The position numbers were made by a program, and so were the translations under genes. Source: Streptomyces sp. NBC_00287 (GTDB lineage: Bacteria > Actinomycetota > Actinomycetes > Streptomycetales > Streptomycetaceae). From it: a DNA stretch of 64,000 bases. Below, piece by piece: positions 37,758-47,964 of this stretch. The stretch lies in assembly GCF_036173105.1 (NCBI RefSeq), contig NZ_CP108053.1, forward strand, positions 496,001-560,000, in the 5' to 3' direction. The first letter of the stretch is position 1; the number at the start of each line of letters is the position of its first letter. The notes below the pieces were generated by a model, which did not search any database, was not told where the DNA came from, and was given only the letters and a program-made list of their open reading frames with translations.

Positions 37758-40688
37758 GTGCCGCAGATCATGTCGCCCTCTCCTCTCGTCGGTCGGGATC
37801 AAGAACTCGCCCGGCTCCTTGGTGTGCTTGAGCGGGCCCGTGGCGGTGAGGCTCGGGCCGTGCTTGTTGCCGGGGATGCCGGGGTCGGTAAGACGCGGGT
37901 GCTGGACGAGGTGGCCTCGCGGGCCACGACGGACGGAATGACCGTCCTCACCGGGCACTGCGTTGATCTCGGTGATGTCGGTCTGCCGTATCTGCCGTTC
38001 ACCGAAGTGTTGGGGGTGCTCGCCGGGGAGCCGCGATTCGCGGAGGTCATGGCCGCGCATCCGGTGGTCGGTCGGATCCTGGGGACCGCCGAGCGGGATT
38101 CCAGCGGGCGACTGCAACTGTTCGAAGGGATGGCCGCACTGCTGGCCGACCTTGCGGACGTGGCCCCGCTGCTGCTCGTCCTGGAAGACCTGCACTGGGC
38201 CGATCAGTCCTCCCGGGATCTGCTGCGATTCCTGCTCAGCCGGGGTGTGCTGCAACGGTCGGCGGGCGGGGTCGCGGTGCTGGCCTCCTACCGTGCGGAC
38301 GATCTGCACCGGCGGCATCCCTTGCGCCCACTGCTGGCCGAGCTCGTACGGCTGCCCGCGGTGGAGCGGCTTGAGCTGCGGCCGCTGGCCGACGCCGAGG
38401 TGACCCGGCTGGTGCGGGCTCTGGAGGAGCGTCCGCTGCCGGAGACCACGGTCCGCCGGATCGTCGAGCGGGCCGAGGGCAACGCCTTCTACGCCGAGGA
38501 ACTGCTCGCGGCCACGGACACCGAGGCCGGCGGTGTGCCGAGCGGTCTTGCCGATGTCCTGCTGATCCGGTTCGAGCAACTGTCCGACACCGCCCAGCAG
38601 GTGCTGCGCACCGCCGCGGTCGCCGGGCGGCGCGTCGAGCACGACCTGCTGCGGGACGCCGCGGGCCTGCCCGAGGGCGAGCTGGAGTCGGCGCTGCGCG
38701 AGGCCCTGGGACGCCAACTGCTGGTCCCGGGGGACGGCGACACGTACTCCTTCCGGCACGCCCTCGCACGCGAGGCGGTCTACGCCGATCTGCTGCCGGG
38801 CGAACGGTCCCGGCTGCACGGCGCGTTCGCCCGGCTGCTGGCAGGGCGGCCCCGGCGCGCCGAGACCGCCGCCGAGCGCGCCCACCACTACCGCGAGAGC
38901 CACGACCTGGCCGAGGCGCTCACCGCCTCGCTGGAGGCCGCCGACCACGCCCACCGGGTCGGCGCTCCCGCCGAGGAGCTACGGCATCTGGAGGCCGCGC
39001 TCGACCTGTGGCCGGCGGTGGAGCCGTCCGCGCGGCCCTCGGGCGAGGGCAGCGACCGGGTGACGCTCACCCTGCGCGCCTCCTCCGCGGCGGCGCACGC
39101 CGGTGAGGCGCACCGCGCGGTCGCGCTGACCCGGGCCGCGCTGGCGGGCGTCGACCAGGAGGCGGACTCGGAACTGGCCGCCCGGGTCCGTTACACGCTC
39201 GCGGGCAATCTGATGACCGTCGACAACCTGAGCGCGGCCTACGCCCACAGCAGCGAGGCGCTCGCCCTGATCCCCGCCGAGCCCCCGTCGCCCACCTGGG
39301 TATGGGCGGCCGCCACCCATGTGCTGGCGGCACGTCAGGTCGGGGAGAACGACACGGCGTTGCGGGTGGCCCGCGAGGCGCTGGCCGTCGCCGAGCGGTT
39401 GGGGGTGGCGGACGCCCGGGCCGATCTGCTCATCTCCCTGGCGATCCTCGAAGGTGACGGCCGGCGCAGCCCCGAGGGCCGGGAGCGGCTGCGCGAGGCC
39501 CGGGACCTGGCGCGGACTTCGGGCAACGCGCCGGTGGAGCTGCGCGCCCTGCTCCACTTCGCCATGGGCAGTTACGAGGCGGGCGAGCTGGAGGAGTGCC
39601 TGCCGTGGCTGACCGAGGGTCTCGACCGCGCCCGCCGCGCCGGGCTGCTGTCCTCGACGTATCCGATGGAGATGCGCTATCTGCGGCTGCTGGTGATGTA
39701 CACGCTGGGCCGCTGGGACGAGTGCGTCCGGGCCGCGGCGAGCGACACCGACGTGCTGCCGACGGCGGGCGGGTACACGTCCGGGCCCGCCTGGTACGTG
39801 TCTCTGGCCCGCGGTGACCTGCAGGCCGCCGAGCGGGCCCGGGCGCTGCTGGTGGGGCCGTTCGACTGGATGGGCACGCTGGTCGCGGGCATCGTGCTGA
39901 CCGACGCCGCCGGGCTGGCGGGCGATGCGGAGGCGGCGGTCGAGCGCATGCGGTCCACGGTCGACGCGCTCACCGACGACGCGGGGTTCCGCCCCGATGT
40001 GACGGTGCGGCTCGCCGCTCTCGCGCTGTCCGCCGTGGCCGACCGGGCCGCCGAGCTGCGGCGCAGCGGCGACGAGGCCGGGGCCGGGCGGTGTGCGGAC
40101 ACGGCGACGGAGCTCATGGAGCTGGCGCGGGACTCGGCCATGCAGAGCGCGGACCGGGCGCCGCAGGGGCCCGAGGGTATGGCGTGGCTGGCCCGTGCCG
40201 AGGCGGAGTGGCTGCGGGCGACTTCGGGGCCGGACGCGGAGTCCTGGGGCAAGGTGGTGGCCGCGTTCGACTACGGCGACGCCTACGAGCTGGCGCGCTG
40301 CCGGCTCCGGTACGCCGAGGCCCTGTTGACGGCCGAGCGGCGCGAGGAGGCGGCCGTCGAGGCGGCGGCGGTACGGGAGACCGCCGCGCGGCTCGGCGCA
40401 CTGCCGCTGCTGGAGCGGGTGGATGCGCTGATCCGCCGGGGCCGTCTGTCGGACACGCGGGACCACACCACCTCGCCGCTGACCGCCCGGGAGCAGGACG
40501 TACTGCGACTGCTGGCCCGTGGCCGCAGCAACCGGCAGATCGGCGAGGAACTGTTCATCAGCGGCAAGACGGCGAGCGTCCACGTCTCCAACATCCTCGC
40601 CAAGCTGGGCGCGGCGAGCCGTGGCGAGGCGGTGGCCATCGCCTACCGCGAGGGCCTGATCGCACCGGAGCCGACGGCATCCGGCTGA
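37758..40688 (+). CDS. LAL-type LuxR regulator (AAA ATPase, large ATP-binding)
   Basis: A protein of about 976 residues. The N-terminal ATPase domain begins PLVGRDQELARL with Walker A GDAGVGKT (about residues 39-46) and Walker B LLLVLEDLHWADQSS. A long helical TPR-like middle (about 380-880) follows. The C-terminal LuxR HTH is LTAREQDVLRLLARGRSNRQIGEELFISGKTASVHVSNILAKLG, key part GRSNRQIGEELFISGKTAS. LAL proteins are pathway-specific or global activators in Streptomyces. GTG 37758 is chosen because AGGA (37747-37750) is 7 bases upstream; ATG 37770 is the alternative. No gene cluster that it could control is immediately obvious. Confidence 0.92.
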   Translation: MPQIMSPSPLVGRDQELARLLGVLERARGGEARAVLVAGDAGVGKTRVLDEVASRATTDGMTVLTGHCVDLGDVGLPYLPFTEVLGVLAGEPRFAEVMAAHPVVGRILGTAERDSSGRLQLFEGMAALLADLADVAPLLLVLEDLHWADQSSRDLLRFLLSRGVLQRSAGGVAVLASYRADDLHRRHPLRPLLAELVRLPAVERLELRPLADAEVTRLVRALEERPLPETTVRRIVERAEGNAFYAEELLAATDTEAGGVPSGLADVLLIRFEQLSDTAQQVLRTAAVAGRRVEHDLLRDAAGLPEGELESALREALGRQLLVPGDGDTYSFRHALAREAVYADLLPGERSRLHGAFARLLAGRPRRAETAAERAHHYRESHDLAEALTASLEAADHAHRVGAPAEELRHLEAALDLWPAVEPSARPSGEGSDRVTLTLRASSAAAHAGEAHRAVALTRAALAGVDQEADSELAARVRYTLAGNLMTVDNLSAAYAHSSEALALIPAEPPSPTWVWAAATHVLAARQVGENDTALRVAREALAVAERLGVADARADLLISLAILEGDGRRSPEGRERLREARDLARTSGNAPVELRALLHFAMGSYEAGELEECLPWLTEGLDRARRAGLLSSTYPMEMRYLRLLVMYTLGRWDECVRAAASDTDVLPTAGGYTSGPAWYVSLARGDLQAAERARALLVGPFDWMGTLVAGIVLTDAAGLAGDAEAAVERMRSTVDALTDDAGFRPDVTVRLAALALSAVADRAAELRRSGDEAGAGRCADTATELMELARDSAMQSADRAPQGPEGMAWLARAEAEWLRATSGPDAESWGKVVAAFDYGDAYELARCRLRYAEALLTAERREEAAVEAAAVRETAARLGALPLLERVDALIRRGRLSDTRDHTTSPLTAREQDVLRLLARGRSNRQIGEELFISGKTASVHVSNILAKLGAASRGEAVAIAYREGLIAPEPTASG

Positions 40689-40739
40689 GCCTCCGCACGC
40701 CTCGTACGGGTGAGCCATATCCGCATATGACCTGAATGA

Positions 40740-42002
<1,263 letters not shown>

Positions 42003-42088
42003 GTTCGCGGGGCGGGAACCCTCGCGGTGCGGCGCACGTTTTCCGGACATCTCCCTCCGGAACGCGTACGACGACACCAGGACGGCCG

Positions 42089-43336
42089 ATGAGCGAGTTG
42101 GTCCCCGGGGGCAATGTGCCCCTCCCGGGCGGCGCCGTGGCCGTCCGGGTGTCCGGCCCCTTCGATGTGTCCGCGCTGATCACGGACGACGGCGGCAAGG
42201 TCCGCGGTGACGGCGACTTCGTGTTCTACAACCAGCCGGCCGCCCCGGGAGCGCGGCTGCACGGCGACACGCTGACCGTCGACCCGGCGCGGCTGCGCGC
42301 GGGCGCCACCCGGGTCACGATCGTCATCAGCCCCACCGACCCCGGCACCGCCCTCGGCAGCCTCCCCGCTCCCCTGCTCCATGTCACCGGCCCGGGCGGT
42401 CGCACCCTCGCCCGGTTCGCCCCACCGCGCCCCCGGCAGGAGACGGTGCTGCTGCTCGCGGAGCTGTACCGGCGTGGCGGTAGTTGGAAGCTGCGGGCCC
42501 TGGGCCAGGGGTACGCGGACGGGCTGGCGGGCCTGGCCCGTGACTTCGGGGTGGAGGTCGCACAGGACGCGCCCGCCGACCCGGACGGGTTCGTCGGTCT
42601 CGTCAACTCCGCGCGGGCATCGGCCGGTTCACCGCCCATTACCCTTAACGCCCGTCTGGCCTCCGCCGCGCGCGACCATGCCACCGCCATGGCAGGGCGC
42701 GGCCGCCTGGACGGGGAGGGCCTCTACCGGCGCGTCACCGCCACCGGATACACGTATGTGACCGTCGGAGAGCACCTGGTGTCCGGCCCCCGCTCGCCCG
42801 CCGAGTTCGTGGACTACTGTCTGCGCTCCGACCGCTCCCGGCGCACGCTGCTCGACCCGGTCTTCCTCCATGCCGGACTGGCCCAGGTTCCCGCCCGCTC
42901 CGGCGAGGTCTATTGGACGGCGCTGTGGGCCCGCCCTTTCACCCCCGCGGATCTGGCCCGGACCGCCATGGAGGTCGTGGAGCTCACCAACCGGGAGCGG
43001 GCCGGGGCCGGTCTGCGCCCGCTGGCCGTCGACCCGGTCCTCACCACCGCCGCGCAGGCGCACAGCGCTGACATGGTCGCGCGTGCCTTCTACTCCCACA
43101 CCTCGCCCGAGGGCAGCCAGCCCTGGGACCGGGCGGCCGCGGCGGGCTCCCGGCGGCGCTCCATCGGCGAGAACATAGCCTGCGGCCAGCGCTCCCCCGC
43201 CGAGGTCGTACGGGGCTGGATGAACAGCCCGGGCCACCGCGCCAACATCCTCAAGCGCGACTTCACCCACATCGGCATCGGCTTCGCGGGCGGCGGCGAA
43301 GCAGGCACGTACTGGACCCAACTCTTCGGCGCCTGA
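42089..43336 (+). CDS. TerD-CAP-CAP fusion protein
   Basis: A 415-residue fusion. Residues 1-155 are a TerD-like domain (LVPGGNVPLPGGAVAVRVSG, with DGDFVFYNQPAAPGARLHGD). Then come two CAP/SCP domains: the first (about 165-290, GFVGLVNSARASAGSPPITLN) is degenerate, lacking the His of the YSH motif and the WxxSPGH motif; the second (about 296-415) is canonical with YSHTSPEG, GENIACG and WMNSPGHRANIL. No signal peptide is visible, although CAP domains usually act outside the cell. TerD proteins bind calcium and belong to the tellurite-resistance/phage-stress family. The neighbour 55 bp downstream is AIM24, another TerD-associated family. Confidence 0.85.
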   Translation: MSELVPGGNVPLPGGAVAVRVSGPFDVSALITDDGGKVRGDGDFVFYNQPAAPGARLHGDTLTVDPARLRAGATRVTIVISPTDPGTALGSLPAPLLHVTGPGGRTLARFAPPRPRQETVLLLAELYRRGGSWKLRALGQGYADGLAGLARDFGVEVAQDAPADPDGFVGLVNSARASAGSPPITLNARLASAARDHATAMAGRGRLDGEGLYRRVTATGYTYVTVGEHLVSGPRSPAEFVDYCLRSDRSRRTLLDPVFLHAGLAQVPARSGEVYWTALWARPFTPADLARTAMEVVELTNRERAGAGLRPLAVDPVLTTAAQAHSADMVARAFYSHTSPEGSQPWDRAAAAGSRRRSIGENIACGQRSPAEVVRGWMNSPGHRANILKRDFTHIGIGFAGGGEAGTYWTQLFGA

Positions 43337-43391
43337 CGCGGGGTGCCGCGCGATCTAGGCGGAAGGACATCGTCCGCGACACGATGCCCTT

Positions 43392-44069
43392 ATGAAGGGT
43401 GACCTGTTTTCCAGCGAGCACATGGTCCAGCCCGCCACGGCGCCGGGCATGACGGTCGAGAACGCCAAGTGCATCAGATACGCGGTGAGCGGCGAGATGC
43501 TGGCCCGCCAGGGCGCGATGATCGCCTATCGGGGCAATCTCCAGTTCGAGCGCAAGGGCCAGGGCGTGGGCGGCATGCTCAAGCGTGCGGTCACCGGGGA
43601 GGGGTTGCCGCTGATGGCGGTGCGTGGACAGGGCGAGGCCTGGTTCGCGCACGAGGCGCAGAACTGCTTCCTCGTCGAGCTCGACCCCGGCGACGAGTTC
43701 ACCGTCAACGGCCGCAACGTCCTGTGCTTCGACGCCTCGCTGTCGTACCGGATCGCGACCGTGAAGGGGGCCGGCATCACCGGCGGTGGCCTGTTCAACA
43801 GCGTGTTCACCGGGCAGGGCCGGCTGGGTCTGGTCTGCGACGGCAATCCGCTGGTGATCCCGGTGTCGGCGCAGTATCCGGTGTACGTCGACACGGACGC
43901 TGTGGTCGGCTGGAGCGCGGGCCTTGCGACCTCGCTGCACCGTTCGCAGTCCATAGGGTCGATGCTGCGCGGCGGCTCCGGGGAGGCCGTCCAGCTGATG
44001 CTGAGCGGGGAGGGCTATGTCGTCGTACGGCCGAGCGAGGCGACACCGCAGAAGGCCCAGCAGCACTGA
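43392..44069 (+). CDS. AIM24 family protein
   Basis: A 225-residue protein of the AIM24 beta-sandwich family. Characteristic segments: MLARQGAMIAYRGNLQFE, GEAWFAHEAQNCFLVELDPGDEFTVNG (key part CFLVELDPGDEFTVNG) and GLGLVCDGNPLVIPVS-like strand (RLGLVCDGNPLVIPV). The family was named from a yeast mitochondrial protein; bacterial members are frequent beside TerD genes, but the function is not known. It starts 55 bp after the TerD-CAP gene on the same strand and may be cotranscribed with it. A hairpin pair and the 13-bp repeat array follow it. Confidence 0.88.
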   Translation: MKGDLFSSEHMVQPATAPGMTVENAKCIRYAVSGEMLARQGAMIAYRGNLQFERKGQGVGGMLKRAVTGEGLPLMAVRGQGEAWFAHEAQNCFLVELDPGDEFTVNGRNVLCFDASLSYRIATVKGAGITGGGLFNSVFTGQGRLGLVCDGNPLVIPVSAQYPVYVDTDAVVGWSAGLATSLHRSQSIGSMLRGGSGEAVQLMLSGEGYVVVRPSEATPQKAQQH

Positions 44070-44073
44070 CGGT

Positions 44074-44098
44074 CCGTGAGGTGATCTACGCCTCACGG
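44074..44098 (+). terminator. Hairpin after the AIM24 gene
   Basis: CCGTGAGG (44074-44081) and CCTCACGG (44091-44098) with a 9-base loop, right after the AIM24 stop. There is no T-run, but the perfect 8-bp stem fits a Streptomyces terminator. Confidence 0.55.
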
Positions 44099-44146
44099 GC
44101 AACCCTGTCGGCTCCGTCCACGTCTTGATCGACAACAGATCACACC

Positions 44147-44173
44147 GCCCTGGTCCCCCTGGGGGGCCAGGGC
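44147..44173 (+). terminator. Second hairpin upstream of the TPR operon
   Basis: GCCCTGG (44147-44153) and CCAGGGC (44167-44173) pair perfectly, with C-rich and G-rich inner bases that can extend the stem. It insulates AIM24 from the TPR operon; it lies just before the 13-bp repeats. Confidence 0.55.
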
Positions 44174-44185
44174 TGGTTTCCGACG

Positions 44186-44237
44186 TTCTATACACGTCAT
44201 GTATACGCTCAATGTATAGATGGGGTGTATACGGACC
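44186..44237 (+). repeat. Four contiguous 13-bp direct repeats upstream of the TPR gene
   Basis: Four units of exactly 13 bp start at 44186, 44199, 44212 and 44225: TTCTATACACGTC, ATGTATACGCTCA, ATGTATAGATGGG and GTGTATACGGACC. The shared core is T(G/C)TATA(C/G) at positions 2-8, often the palindrome GTATAC. The array ends directly at the GAAAGG ribosome site (44238-44243). It is probably the operator/promoter region of the TPR-prenyl synthase operon. Confidence 0.8.
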
Positions 44238-44248
44238 GAAAGGCATCC

Positions 44249-45283
44249 ATGTACGGCAAGGCATTCGCCCCGGAGTACCAGGGCGCCCTGACCACCCTCT
44301 CCGTGAACTCCTCGCTGACCGACGTCCTGGCGGCCGGCACCGAGGAGTTGCGGGCCGCCGAGCGCACGGGGCGGCACGGCGAGGCGGCGCGCTCGGGGCT
44401 CGCGGTCGCCGAGGCGCACCGACGGCTGGGGCAGATCGGGGAGGCGGATCAGGCGTGGAAGGCGAGTTACCGCGCGGCCCGCCTGGCCGGGGACACCGCG
44501 GCGATGGCCTGGGCGCTGTGGAGCGGCGGCACCCTGGCCCGGCAGCGAGGCGAGTTCGCGCTGGCCCGGCGCCTGCTCCAGCTCGCCGCCGACCTCGGCG
44601 AGCGCGGCGGGGACGTCGTCGTCCGCGGATACTCACTGGCCGGCCTCGCCGAAACGGGCCGGATCCAGGGCGACTACGAGGCCGTCGCCCGGCTGCACGA
44701 GCAACTGCTCGCCGAGGCCCGGCGGCGCGGCGAGGCGCGGCACACCGTGTGGGCACTGGAGGGCATCGCACAGATCCACCGCAACACCGGCTCCTACGAC
44801 ACCGCGTACGCCCTGTTCGAGGAGGCTGCCGAGATCGCCGCGCGCGCCGAGGACCGGCGCGGGCACGCCTGGGCGCTGCGCGGGCTCGCCGACATCGTAT
44901 CGGTGCGCGACGGGGACACCGAGCGGGCGCTCACGCTGCTGTCCGAGGCGGAGGCGATCTGCCGGGCGATGAACCTCTCCAGCGCGCTCGCCTACAACCA
45001 CAAGATGCGCGGCAACGTCCTGTACCGAGCGGGTCGTTACGCCGAGGCCCGGGAGCTGTACGAGCAGGCGCTCGCCGAGTTCCGCGCGATGAGCGAACCG
45101 CGCGGTCAGGCCCTGGCCCGCCTGGGCCTGACCAAGTCCAGGGCCCGACTGGGCCGCGACCACGCCGAGACGGCGGCCGAACTGGCGGAACTGGCAGGGA
45201 CGTTGGAACGGATCGGCCTCAAGCACGCCCGGGAAATGGTGGCCCGGGCGCAGGAGGAGCTCGGCGCGGAGGTCGTACGGTGA
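44249..45283 (+). CDS. Tetratricopeptide repeat (TPR) protein
   Basis: A 344-residue all-helical protein with TPR-like repeats of about 40 residues (for example ARHTVWALEGIAQIHRNTGSYDTAYALFEEA, key part WALEGIAQIHRNTGSYDTAYALF, here cut to IAQIHRNTGSYDTAYALF). It has no membrane segment or catalytic motif and would act as a scaffold or regulator. The ATG at 44249 follows GAAAGG; an in-frame start at 44225 lies inside the repeat array and is unlikely. Its stop overlaps GTG of the next gene, a polyprenyl synthase, by 4 bp (GTGA), so the pair is translationally coupled. The function is unknown; the coupling suggests that it binds or controls the synthase. Confidence 0.8.
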   Translation: MYGKAFAPEYQGALTTLSVNSSLTDVLAAGTEELRAAERTGRHGEAARSGLAVAEAHRRLGQIGEADQAWKASYRAARLAGDTAAMAWALWSGGTLARQRGEFALARRLLQLAADLGERGGDVVVRGYSLAGLAETGRIQGDYEAVARLHEQLLAEARRRGEARHTVWALEGIAQIHRNTGSYDTAYALFEEAAEIAARAEDRRGHAWALRGLADIVSVRDGDTERALTLLSEAEAICRAMNLSSALAYNHKMRGNVLYRAGRYAEARELYEQALAEFRAMSEPRGQALARLGLTKSRARLGRDHAETAAELAELAGTLERIGLKHAREMVARAQEELGAEVVR

Positions 45284-46305
45284 CGGTCTTCCCCTCGACG
45301 GCGCCGCTGACCGGCGTCCAAGTACTGGACCGCTGCCGCGAGTTGGTCCGCCCCGCGCTCGCCGAGGCCGTGGGGCGGCTGCATCCCTGGGTGGGTGAGA
45401 TGGCCGCGTACTCCTTCGGCTGGTGCGAGGTGGGCGGCGCACCGGTCACCGCCTCCGGGGGCAAGGGGGTGCGGCAGGCGCTGGCCGTGCTCTGCGCCGA
45501 GGCGGTGGGCGGTCCCACCGAGGCCGGGACGACGGCCGCGGTGGCGGTGGAGCTGGTGCACGCCTTCTCGCTACTGCACGACGACATCATGGACGGCGAC
45601 ACGGCCCGCCGCCGGCGCCCCACGGTGTGGAAGGCCTACGGCACCGGTCCGGCCGTCCTCACGGGCGACGCCCTGTTCGCGCTGGCCGTCGAGACGCTCG
45701 CCGCGGCACCCGGGGGCGCCGGCGCCGTACGGCTGCTGTCCGTGGCGCTCGGGGATCTGGTGCGCGGGCAGGCCGACGACCTGCTGTTCGCGACCCGCCC
45801 CTGGGCGGGACCGGAGCGGGTGCGGCCCGAGGAGTACCGGGCGATGGCCGAGCACAAGACGGGTGCGTTGCTGGGCTGTGCGGCCGCGTTGGGTGCCGCG
45901 CTCGGCGGGGCGCCGCCCGCGACGGTCGCCGCGCTGGACCGGGCCGGGCGGGACCTCGGCATCGCCTTCCAGATCGTCGACGACGTCCTCGGCATCTGGG
46001 GCGACCCCGCCATCACCGGCAAGCCCGTCCACGGCGATCTGCGGGAACGCAAGAAGACGTTCCCGGTGCTGGTCGCGCTCGACACTCCCCTGGCCCGGCG
46101 GCTGGCCGAACTCCTGGAATCCGGCGAGGATTCCGGCCTCGCGGCCGCGCTGATCGAACAGGCCGGCGGCCGGTCGGCCGCGCTGCGCGAGGCCCGGCGC
46201 CGGATCGCCGTCGCGGAGGCCGCCCTGGACGCCGTACCTCTGGAAGCGGGCGCGGCCGGGGAGTTGCGGTCGCTGCTGGACTTTCTGGTGCGACGCGACC
46301 TCTGA
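45280..46305 (+). CDS. Polyprenyl synthetase (isoprenyl diphosphate synthase)
   Basis: A 341-residue trans-prenyltransferase with both Asp-rich motifs: first DDIMD (Asp101, Asp102, Asp105, in HDDIMDGD) with the following RRRRPT, second DDVLG (Asp234, Asp235). The GKGVRQALAVLCAEAVGG segment carries the substrate-binding Gly-Lys-Gly-Arg region. It should make a C15 to C25-like diphosphate; product length cannot be called reliably. GTG 45280 overlaps the TPR stop. No terpene cyclase, cytochrome P450 or methyltransferase is adjacent, unlike typical terpene clusters. Confidence 0.9.
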   Translation: MTVFPSTAPLTGVQVLDRCRELVRPALAEAVGRLHPWVGEMAAYSFGWCEVGGAPVTASGGKGVRQALAVLCAEAVGGPTEAGTTAAVAVELVHAFSLLHDDIMDGDTARRRRPTVWKAYGTGPAVLTGDALFALAVETLAAAPGGAGAVRLLSVALGDLVRGQADDLLFATRPWAGPERVRPEEYRAMAEHKTGALLGCAAALGAALGGAPPATVAALDRAGRDLGIAFQIVDDVLGIWGDPAITGKPVHGDLRERKKTFPVLVALDTPLARRLAELLESGEDSGLAAALIEQAGGRSAALREARRRIAVAEAALDAVPLEAGAAGELRSLLDFLVRRDL

Positions 46306-46437
46306 TACGGGTGTTCGACTCCCCGGATGAACAAACGGGAATCGTCACATCTCGCGCGGCAAATCCTTGAACACACCCCGTCACACCCGCCGTACCTCTG
46401 GGAAAGGTGAGAGCCAGGGGTTCAGCGAGGGATGACC

Positions 46438-47964
46438 ATGGTCAAGGCGCACGTCTCCACACCCGTGTTGGTCGCCGGGAGATACCGGCTCGTCGAGGTG
46501 GTCAGTCGGGAGACCAACCGCGTCTGCTGGTACGGCGAGGACATCGGGGTGGAGCGGCCCGTTCTGATCACACAGATCGGGCTGCCGGACGATCCGGGTG
46601 GGGAGGAGGCGCGCCGGATCACCGCGCGCGTCGTTCGGACCTCCGAGCGGATGGCGTTGATGGTTGCCGACCGGGTCGCCGAAGTCGTCGATGTCGTCGA
46701 GGAGTCGGGCACGCTCTGGGTGGTCACTCGGTGGATCGACGGTGTGCCGCTGAGCGAACTCCTTGCCCAGCGGGGCACGTTGAACTATGTCCGGGCCGCG
46801 CGCATCGGTCTGGAACTGCTCGACGTACTGGAGGCCGCGCACGGGCAGGGCATCACGCACGGCGAACTCAGCCCTGCCCAGGTGTTCGTGCGCGACGAGG
46901 GTTCCGTCGTCGTCACCGGTTTCGGGCTGGCCGGCGCCACCCTCGCGCCCCGGCTCTCCGCCCCCGCCTACGCCTCCCCCGAGCAGGCACGCGACGAGCG
47001 CTTCGGGCCGGCCACCGATATGTGGAGCCTGGGCGCGCTGCTCTACACCATGCTGGAGGGACGCCCGCCCTTCCGGGACCGGGGGCGGCCGGAGGCCACG
47101 CTGAAGGGCGTGGACCGGCTGCCGCTGCGCACCCCGGTGCGTGCCGGGCCGCTCACCCAGGCCGTGCAGGGCCTGCTGCGCAAGGACCCGGTGGAGCGGC
47201 TGCCCCGCCCGGTGGTCCGCGAGGCCCTCGTCCGCACCCTCGACGAGGAGACCGCGGTGGCGATGCCGAGCCCCCGGCTGCGCGGCCGTTACGCGCACTG
47301 CCCGGGCTGGAGCAACCGCACCATGATCGCCGGGACCGCGCTGGCGGTCGTCACCGTCGCGGTCGCCGTTCTCGCGGTGACCGACCGGCTGCCGGGCGGC
47401 TCGGACTCCCCCGCCGCGGGGGCGAAGCCCGGCGCGACGACCCCGTCCGCGACCGCTTCCGCCTCCCCCAGTCCGTCGGCCACGCCATCGCCCACCCCCA
47501 CGGAATCGCCCTTTGGCCGCTACGACTCCCCCCAGGGCTTCTCCGTCACGCTCCCGGAGGGCTGGCAGCCGCTGAGCACCAACCGGGTCTCGGATCTGGC
47601 GTACCGGGTCGTCCTCGGCGCGGAGGGCGACCCACGGACGCTCACCGTCACCTACAGCGAACGGGTCGGCCCCGATCCCGTCGCCGTCTGGCGGGATGTG
47701 GAGCCCGGTCTGAAGCAGGCCGGCGGCTACCGGCGGATCGGCGAGATCCGGGCGACGACGTACCGGGGCCGGGAGGCCGCGGAGATGGAGTGGCTGGCGA
47801 ACGCCGACGGCACCCGGGTCCGTACCTTCGGCCGGGGCTACCTCATCGGCGGCGGGCGCGGCTATTCGCTGCGCTGGACGGCGGCCGCGGCCGACTGGGA
47901 CGACGCGGACAACCGCGAGGCCCTGGCCACCGCCCTGCGCACGTTCCAGGAGCCGTCAGACTGA
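46438..47964 (+). CDS. Membrane-anchored protein kinase homologue lacking catalytic residues
   Basis: About 508 residues. The N-terminal 270 residues have a Ser/Thr kinase-like fold, but the key residues are changed: the HRD loop is ITHGELSPAQV (His141 to Glu143, no Asp), and the DFG motif is TGFGLA (Gly161). The usual ATP lysine is also not seen in VLITQIGLP. A Ser/Pro/Thr-rich linker follows a membrane segment (about 296-316, IAGTALAVVTVAVAVLAV), and the C-terminal extracellular domain has FGRYDSPQGFSVTLPEGWQP. So it is probably a pseudokinase receptor. ATG 46438 is favoured over 46432 by AGGG six bases upstream. It overlaps the convergent hydrolase gene by 9 bp. Confidence 0.82.
   Translation: MVKAHVSTPVLVAGRYRLVEVVSRETNRVCWYGEDIGVERPVLITQIGLPDDPGGEEARRITARVVRTSERMALMVADRVAEVVDVVEESGTLWVVTRWIDGVPLSELLAQRGTLNYVRAARIGLELLDVLEAAHGQGITHGELSPAQVFVRDEGSVVVTGFGLAGATLAPRLSAPAYASPEQARDERFGPATDMWSLGALLYTMLEGRPPFRDRGRPEATLKGVDRLPLRTPVRAGPLTQAVQGLLRKDPVERLPRPVVREALVRTLDEETAVAMPSPRLRGRYAHCPGWSNRTMIAGTALAVVTVAVAVLAVTDRLPGGSDSPAAGAKPGATTPSATASASPSPSATPSPTPTESPFGRYDSPQGFSVTLPEGWQPLSTNRVSDLAYRVVLGAEGDPRTLTVTYSERVGPDPVAVWRDVEPGLKQAGGYRRIGEIRATTYRGREAAEMEWLANADGTRVRTFGRGYLIGGGRGYSLRWTAAAADWDDADNREALATALRTFQEPSD

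Noticed and set aside
44188..44232. 13-bp array considered as a plasmid or integrated-element origin iteron
   Set aside because: There is no replication initiator gene or attachment site nearby, and the position right before a ribosome site fits gene regulation better.
44125..45279. Upstream in-frame extension of the polyprenyl synthase
   Set aside because: It lies within the TPR gene in another frame and has no protein-like features. The GTGA overlap start is better.
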